Shown: positions 59,107 through 64,000 of the stretch, piece by piece
Position numbering within the stretch: position 1 is the first letter of the stretch
Layout of the letters: each line of letters begins with the position of its first letter
Made by a program: the position numbers and the translations under genes
NCBI RefSeq assembly: GCF_900177805.1
Contig: NZ_FXAX01000001.1
Coordinates: forward strand, 1,984,001 to 2,048,000
DNA: 64,000 bases
From: Fibrobacter sp. UWB13
GTDB lineage: Bacteria > Fibrobacterota > Fibrobacteria > Fibrobacterales > Fibrobacteraceae
Direction of reading: 5' to 3'
Notes under the pieces: generated by a model
Seen by the model: the letters and a program-made list of their open reading frames with translations, nothing else
What the model was told of the DNA's origin: nothing
The model's database searches: none

Positions 59107-60549
59107 ATGAAAAACACAGCCCTTCTTGTTTTTATCCTTTCGTTTTTGCTCGTTTCCTGCGGGGATGATTCCGGCAGTTCCGCTGGTGATTTCAATGAGG
59201 ATTACGAACTCTCTAGCAGTTCCAGCGAAAAAAACAACAATAATTCCAAATCGTCTAGCAGCTCCAGCGAAAATTCGGAACTTTCAAGCGTTTCTAGCAG
59301 TAGCTCCAACGAGATGGAATTAGACAATGATTCAGCAAAAGATGGCGATATCCGTTGGGTAACATGGCAAAATCCCAATGGTTATGGAAGTGGAAGATAC
59401 TGCGAAGTTTACGATGGCACGACTTGGCGTGATGGAGAATCAAACGAATGCGGATCTGATTTTGGAGGCTGTACAAAAAAACGTGAAACAAAAAAAATAT
59501 ACCATTCGGATGGGTATTATATTTGCCAAAACAAGGCCTGGATGTGGGTTAGCGTTCCAATAGATTCCATCAACCCGGAGATGAATATCGAGAACGAATC
59601 AGATACTTTAGGTTGGAAAGATACGACAGAAGGCGCTATTCGCAAAGGCAACATAACGGACGTCATCTACATTTTCGACAATAAACAATGGCGTGTAGCA
59701 ACGCTCCCAGAAGCTTCTCTTGGAGGGTGTAACGAAAAAACTGAAAACGGTTTTGGATATGTGGAAATGCGCATATGGCAAAATTTTATTCCCCCCACAT
59801 GGTTCGAATGTAAGAAAAACTCCGATGAATGTCCTAATGCTACTTACAGTCCGGGCTATTACATTTGCCAAAAAAAATACGATAAAAAATTTTATTGGAG
59901 TGGATTAGACATCAGCGACCACAACCATCTATGCAATGATTCCAGCTATTACGCAAACAGCAAAGAAGGCGACGCCCATTGGGGTAGCATAGAACCCATA
60001 AAGAAAAAATGTATAAATTGCAAACAAGAGAATATTGATTTTTTGGAGAGCACCTGCAAAAAACGCTGCTACGTGCTCGATGGTGGATGGCGTTTAGGAT
60101 TCGCAACTGAATGCGCATTAGGTGGAGGCGGATGCACAGAATCCCGTATCGGTACAATGATCGAGGGTCCCGCCATTAAAACAGAAATCCATCACGATTA
60201 TTTACCTTATGAAAGAACAATTTCCTATACATCCGTGACATCTATTGATAGCACGCAAAAAAGAAAGTATATCTGCAAGAAATCTAATTGGATTCTTGGT
60301 CCAGAATATCCCCCCCGAGGCTGGGATGTAGCCTCGGATATTGACATCGAATTATATCCCGTATTTTGTAACTATGCATGGAGTTGCAAGGGAGGAGAAT
60401 TCATTTCAGGAAAGAACAACAATAAATATGTATGCGATGATTACGGGTTTAGAGAGGCCACCCCAGAGGAAATAGAAGCGGGTAACGCCTGTACAGGATG
60501 CATGCGCGAGGTCGAAAAATGCGGTATAGTGCAGGACAATAATCAATAG
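59107..60549 (+). CDS. Lipoprotein with Ser-rich linker and Cys-rich modules
   Basis: 480 aa. Lipobox LLVSC at C19, followed by GDDSGSSAG and a Ser/Asn-rich linker (about 35-70, runs of Ser). The rest is built from about 60-residue modules with paired Cys, Trp and YYICQNKAW-like endings: ...[68 protein letters not shown]. These look like surface-exposed adhesion or sensor modules common in Fibrobacter; function unknown. First of three tandem paralogues; its first 25 codons are nearly identical in DNA to those of the next gene. Confidence 0.72.
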   Translation: MKNTALLVFILSFLLVSCGDDSGSSAGDFNEDYELSSSSSEKNNNNSKSSSSSSENSELSSVSSSSSNEMELDNDSAKDGDIRWVTWQNPNGYGSGRYCEVYDGTTWRDGESNECGSDFGGCTKKRETKKIYHSDGYYICQNKAWMWVSVPIDSINPEMNIENESDTLGWKDTTEGAIRKGNITDVIYIFDNKQWRVATLPEASLGGCNEKTENGFGYVEMRIWQNFIPPTWFECKKNSDECPNATYSPGYYICQKKYDKKFYWSGLDISDHNHLCNDSSYYANSKEGDAHWGSIEPIKKKCINCKQENIDFLESTCKKRCYVLDGGWRLGFATECALGGGGCTESRIGTMIEGPAIKTEIHHDYLPYERTISYTSVTSIDSTQKRKYICKKSNWILGPEYPPRGWDVASDIDIELYPVFCNYAWSCKGGEFISGKNNNKYVCDDYGFREATPEEIEAGNACTGCMREVEKCGIVQDNNQ

Positions 60550-60558
60550 GAAGAACCC

Positions 60559-62847
60559 ATGAAAAACACAGCCCTTCTTGTTTTTATCCTTTCGTTTTTG
60601 CTCGTTTCCTGCGGGGATGATTCCGGCAGTTCTGCAGGCGATTCCAACGAAGAAGCCGAAAAAGCCATCAACACGACCATTTCAGGAATGGCGCAAGGTC
60701 CCTTTGAAGAGGGGGCTACGGTTTCTGTTTACGAGCTTGACTCAAATTTTCAGAAAACAGGATACAACATAGAAACGGAAATCACAAATGAACATGGCGA
60801 ATATTCGATAAATGTAAAGAACTTCAAATCCCAATACGTATTGCTTAAAGCAGACGGCAAATTACATGATATTTTCACATCAGAGAAAACCTCAGGCAAA
60901 ACAACCCTGTACGCACTCGCCGATTTAGGCAACACTAAAAAAACAAACATAAACATTCTCACCCACTTGGCACATAAACGGGCGCTATATTTGGTCACAA
61001 AAAAGAACATGACCGTAACCAAAGCCCAAAAGCAAGCAGAAACTGAAGTCTTGAAATCATTCAGCATTAATGATGATTTGGGGGCCGCAGAAGATATAGA
61101 CATTTTTACGGATACCAAACAAAATTGGCCTATACTCTCCATATCTGCACTAATGCAAAGCGATCTTCTAAATAGGGGCGTTAAAGACTTCTTGGCAGAC
61201 TACGTCTCGGATATCGAAAAAGACGGCACTTGGGACGACAAGAAAACAATCACAAAGATTGCCGACTGGGCATACGAAAGGAGCAAAAAATCCTGGAGCG
61301 ACCTTGAATATAAAATTTCAATCGATACATCCGCAATCAAAAAACACATGAATAAATTTTGGCAACAAAATTACGGTCTTGGAAATTGCACAAACAAACA
61401 AAATAATGTAGTCAAAAAGAACAACAATCCTGCAAGCAACGAAGCAAATACGTTCTTCATTTGCAAATCTACAGATTGGGCAACCGCAAGAACAGTTGAA
61501 GTAAATAAATATTACTATACGGATACATTATACACCGACACCACCGCAAGCGACGGAGATATCTACTGGGACAAGAAATATTCCGTCTGCTATGTCTATG
61601 AAGACAGTGTATGGCACAAGATCAATAAAACCATTTGTAAAACAGGATTGAGTGGCTGTACGAAACTTCGTAAAAATGAAGCAGAACAGAATAACAGCAA
61701 ACTCTGGAATATCTGCGATGGCAAAGAGTGGCTTGATATGGACAACTGTTTTTTAGACTCGACTGAATTATGGGAAAAAGGACTTCTATTCGAAAAAGAC
61801 ACTCTAGATTGGAAAGATACTACCGATGGAGCCATCCGTAAAGGCAATAAATCAGATGTCATCTATATTTTCGACAACAAAAAATGGCGAGTAGCAACAC
61901 TCATCGAAGCTTCACTTGGAAAATGCAGCAAAAAAAATGTAGGAGCCTTTGGTTACGTAGAAGATCGTAATAATTGTCAAAGTTCTCCCCTTAGCTACGC
62001 TTACGGTGTTCATGGAGCTTACCATGGTCCAGAGTTTGGCAACTATGGTATTTGCCAAAATGACGGAAGCAACAATTTTTATTGGAATCTTATCGACGAT
62101 GGTTCCTTAAACAAATACATATGTAATGATTCCAGCTATTACACTAGCAATAAAGCAGGCGATGCCCATTGGGGTAGTATAGAATCAATAAAGAAAAATT
62201 GTATTAACTGCAAACAAGAGGATTTCGATTTTTTGGAAAACCTGTGCAAAAAACGCTGCTATGTACTTGATGGAGAAAGTCCTTTTTATTCAAGTACGGA
62301 TAAAACAAGCAATGGATGGCGCATAGGAAATGTAACGGAATGCGCATTGGGCTTCGGCGGATGCACAGAGTCCCGTTTAGGCACAATAAACGAAGGACCC
62401 TTGATAAAGTTAAAAAATGACTACGAATATGCGGGTGACGTAAATGACGAAGCCTATTTATCCGCAACATCAATAGACAGCGCTAAAAAAACAACTTACA
62501 TCTGCAGAACCCACTATTCTAATCCCTATTCTAGTGAATATTCGTTCCCCCCACGTTGGTATATCGCCTCGGATATTGACATCGAATTAGCACCCAAACT
62601 ATGTGATACTTGGAGGAATAGCAAGGGGGTTCTCATTTCTGGAAAGAATAATAACAAATATGTTTGTGACTATGGCGGGTTTAGAATCGCCACCCAAGAA
62701 GAAATCGATGCCGGCATCGCATGTACAGAATATATCCGTAATACAGGAATAACGGAATGCGACGATAAACTAGAAAAAGAAACAGGTATGGCCTGTACAG
62801 AATATATGCAACATGTAGAGAAATGCCACACCAAGCAAAAAGAGTAG
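60559..62847 (+). CDS. Paralogous lipoprotein with N-terminal carboxypeptidase-regulatory-like domain
   Basis: 762 aa. Same lipobox (C19) and GDDSGSSAG. An added N-terminal module (about 30-95; ISGMAQGPFEEGATVSVYEL, NEHGEYSINVKNFKSQ) resembles carboxypeptidase-regulatory/CarboxypepD_reg domains, followed by a helical part (about 120-245; ILTHLAHKRALYL, KKTITKIADWAYERSKKSW). From about 255 on come the Cys/Trp modules shared with the previous gene ([58 protein letters not shown]). Starts 9 bp after the previous stop, so likely one operon. Function unknown. Confidence 0.72.
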   Translation: MKNTALLVFILSFLLVSCGDDSGSSAGDSNEEAEKAINTTISGMAQGPFEEGATVSVYELDSNFQKTGYNIETEITNEHGEYSINVKNFKSQYVLLKADGKLHDIFTSEKTSGKTTLYALADLGNTKKTNINILTHLAHKRALYLVTKKNMTVTKAQKQAETEVLKSFSINDDLGAAEDIDIFTDTKQNWPILSISALMQSDLLNRGVKDFLADYVSDIEKDGTWDDKKTITKIADWAYERSKKSWSDLEYKISIDTSAIKKHMNKFWQQNYGLGNCTNKQNNVVKKNNNPASNEANTFFICKSTDWATARTVEVNKYYYTDTLYTDTTASDGDIYWDKKYSVCYVYEDSVWHKINKTICKTGLSGCTKLRKNEAEQNNSKLWNICDGKEWLDMDNCFLDSTELWEKGLLFEKDTLDWKDTTDGAIRKGNKSDVIYIFDNKKWRVATLIEASLGKCSKKNVGAFGYVEDRNNCQSSPLSYAYGVHGAYHGPEFGNYGICQNDGSNNFYWNLIDDGSLNKYICNDSSYYTSNKAGDAHWGSIESIKKNCINCKQEDFDFLENLCKKRCYVLDGESPFYSSTDKTSNGWRIGNVTECALGFGGCTESRLGTINEGPLIKLKNDYEYAGDVNDEAYLSATSIDSAKKTTYICRTHYSNPYSSEYSFPPRWYIASDIDIELAPKLCDTWRNSKGVLISGKNNNKYVCDYGGFRIATQEEIDAGIACTEYIRNTGITECDDKLEKETGMACTEYMQHVEKCHTKQKE

Positions 62848-62902
62848 GTATGGATATACTCGGAATTTGTCATTTTACCTTATTCACAGAAGGGAATAGA
62901 TC

Positions 62903-64000
62903 ATGAAAAACAAAGCTCTTATTCTATTGCTCCTTTCTCTTTTGCTCGTTTCCTGCGGGGATGATTCCAGCAGTTCCGTAGGCGATTCCAACGAAGAATC
63001 CGAAAAACTCATCAACACGACCATTTCAGGAATGGCGCAAGGTCCCTTTGAAGAGGGGGCTACGGTTTCTGTTTACGAGCTTGACTCAAATTTTCAGAAA
63101 ACAGGATACAACATAGAAACGGAAATCACAAATGAACATGGCGAATATTCGATAAACGTAAAGGACTTCAAATACCAATACGCATTGCTTAAAGCAGACG
63201 GCAATTTACGCGACATTTTCGCACCAGAGAAAACCTCGGACAATACAGCCCTGTACGCACTCGCCGATTTAGGCAACACCAAAAAAGCAAATATAAACAT
63301 TCTCACCCACTTGGCACATAAACGGGTGCTGTATTTGGTCACAAAAAAGAACATGACCGTAGCCAAAGCCCAAAAGCAAGCAGAAACTGAAGTCTTGAAA
63401 TCATTCAACATCGGGGAAGATTTGGGAGCTGCCGAGGATATAGACATTTTTACGGATACCAAACAAAATTGGCCTATACTCTCCATATCTGCACTAATGC
63501 AAAGCGATCTTCTAAATAGGGGCGGTGAAGATTTCTTGGCAGACTACATCTCGGATATCGAAAAAGACGGCACTTGGGACGACAAGAAAACAATCACAAA
63601 GATTGCCGACTGGGCATACGAAAGGAACAAAAAATCCTGGAGCGACCTTGAATATAAAATTTCAATAGATGCATCCGCAATCAAAAAATACATGAATAAA
63701 TTTTGGCTGCAAAATAACGGTCTTGGGGATTGCACAAACAAACAAAATAATGTAGTCAAAAAGAACAACAATCCAGCAAGCAACAAAGCAAACACATTCT
63801 TCATCTGCAAATCTGGAACTTGGAGAGAGGCTCAAAAAGATGAAATAGTGAAATACCTCTATACGGACACATTGTACATCGACACCACCGCAAGCGACGG
63901 AGATATCTACTGGGACAAGGAATACTCCGTCTGCTATGTCTATGAAGACAGTGTATGGCACAAAATCGATCGAACAAATTGTACGATGGGTTTGAGCGGA
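62903..64000 (+). CDS. Third paralogous lipoprotein (partial, runs off the window)
   Basis: Open from the ATG at 62903 (AAGGGAATAG upstream) to the window end, 366 codons so far. Lipobox LLVSC then GDDSSSSVG. The N-terminal regulatory-like module and helical part are nearly identical in DNA to the previous gene (long runs with no differences around 63016-63160), while later parts diverge more. The first Cys/Trp module (DGDIYWDKEYSVCYVYEDSV) is reached before the window ends. Recent duplication or gene conversion is inferred. Confidence 0.72.
   Translation, partial: MKNKALILLLLSLLLVSCGDDSSSSVGDSNEESEKLINTTISGMAQGPFEEGATVSVYELDSNFQKTGYNIETEITNEHGEYSINVKDFKYQYALLKADGNLRDIFAPEKTSDNTALYALADLGNTKKANINILTHLAHKRVLYLVTKKNMTVAKAQKQAETEVLKSFNIGEDLGAAEDIDIFTDTKQNWPILSISALMQSDLLNRGGEDFLADYISDIEKDGTWDDKKTITKIADWAYERNKKSWSDLEYKISIDASAIKKYMNKFWLQNNGLGDCTNKQNNVVKKNNNPASNKANTFFICKSGTWREAQKDEIVKYLYTDTLYIDTTASDGDIYWDKEYSVCYVYEDSVWHKIDRTNCTMGLSG

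Overview
The window is chromosomal DNA of a Fibrobacter-type bacterium (Fibrobacterota, probably a gut or rumen cellulolytic species). Support: a protein with the 'Fibrobacter succinogenes major paralogous domain' (14128-14883), Ser-rich lipoproteins with a Cys-Gly-Asp-Asp type lipobox, a clan GH-A glycoside hydrolase with a CBM6-like module, a Gram-negative TonB receptor system, and moderate GC with strong Shine-Dalgarno sites. No rRNA, tRNA, CRISPR array or transposase was recognised.

Layout. (1) 1-9816, all on the minus strand: an envelope/TonB region. A DUF3450-like coiled-coil protein plus the start of an ExbB/TolQ-like channel protein; a TonB-dependent receptor with a DUF4249-like lipoprotein; and an ECF sigma factor / anti-sigma / caspase-like operon. 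All three units are preceded by the same 28-bp promoter-like sequence, GGTRACACTTTT-N10-GGTGTT, which looks like the promoter of that sigma factor and ties the units into one regulon. (2) 9820-23606: mostly housekeeping genes: nitroreductase, Vsr endonuclease, peptidase T, SLC13 permease, FISUMP protein, a dehydrogenase/TolB-propeller fusion, ketopantoate reductase, MutT, a glutathione peroxidase/OhrR/LMW-PTP operon with a likely OhrR operator, a GH-A/CBM6 hydrolase, a thioredoxin and a lipoprotein. (3) 23607-35447: an AT-rich defence island. A PIN-GNAT-PUA-like protein and an ASCH protein precede a LlaJI-like restriction-modification operon (two m5C methyltransferases, a 416-aa unknown, a McrB-like AAA+ motor, a LlaJI-type nuclease). 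Then come a RelE/HigA toxin-antitoxin pair, an AlbA_2-type ATP-binding protein, and a small gene with a truncated AlbA_2 remnant; each of these three follows one copy of a repeated structured leader. (4) 35467-37446: NhaC antiporter and a small exported protein. (5) 37555-50740: surface polysaccharide locus: ugd, UDP-glucuronate epimerase, four glycosyltransferases, Wzy- and Wzx-like proteins, an F420-hydrogenase-beta-like iron-sulfur protein, a pyruvyl transferase and UDP-galactopyranose mutase. (6) 50799-59055: CotH lipoprotein, two decayed genes, flavodoxin reductase, rplM-rpsI, a CNNM/CorC transporter and an SppA fused to an outer-membrane barrel-like domain. (7) 59107-64000: three tandem, mosaic paralogous lipoproteins, the last cut by the window edge.

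The most notable items are the three-promoter ECF regulon linking a caspase-like protein to TonB energy transduction, the LlaJI-like operon whose motor subunit lacks an N-terminal DNA-binding domain while an unknown protein sits just upstream, the triplicated leader element in the defence island, and a 100-bp intergenic repeat with a covarying hairpin.
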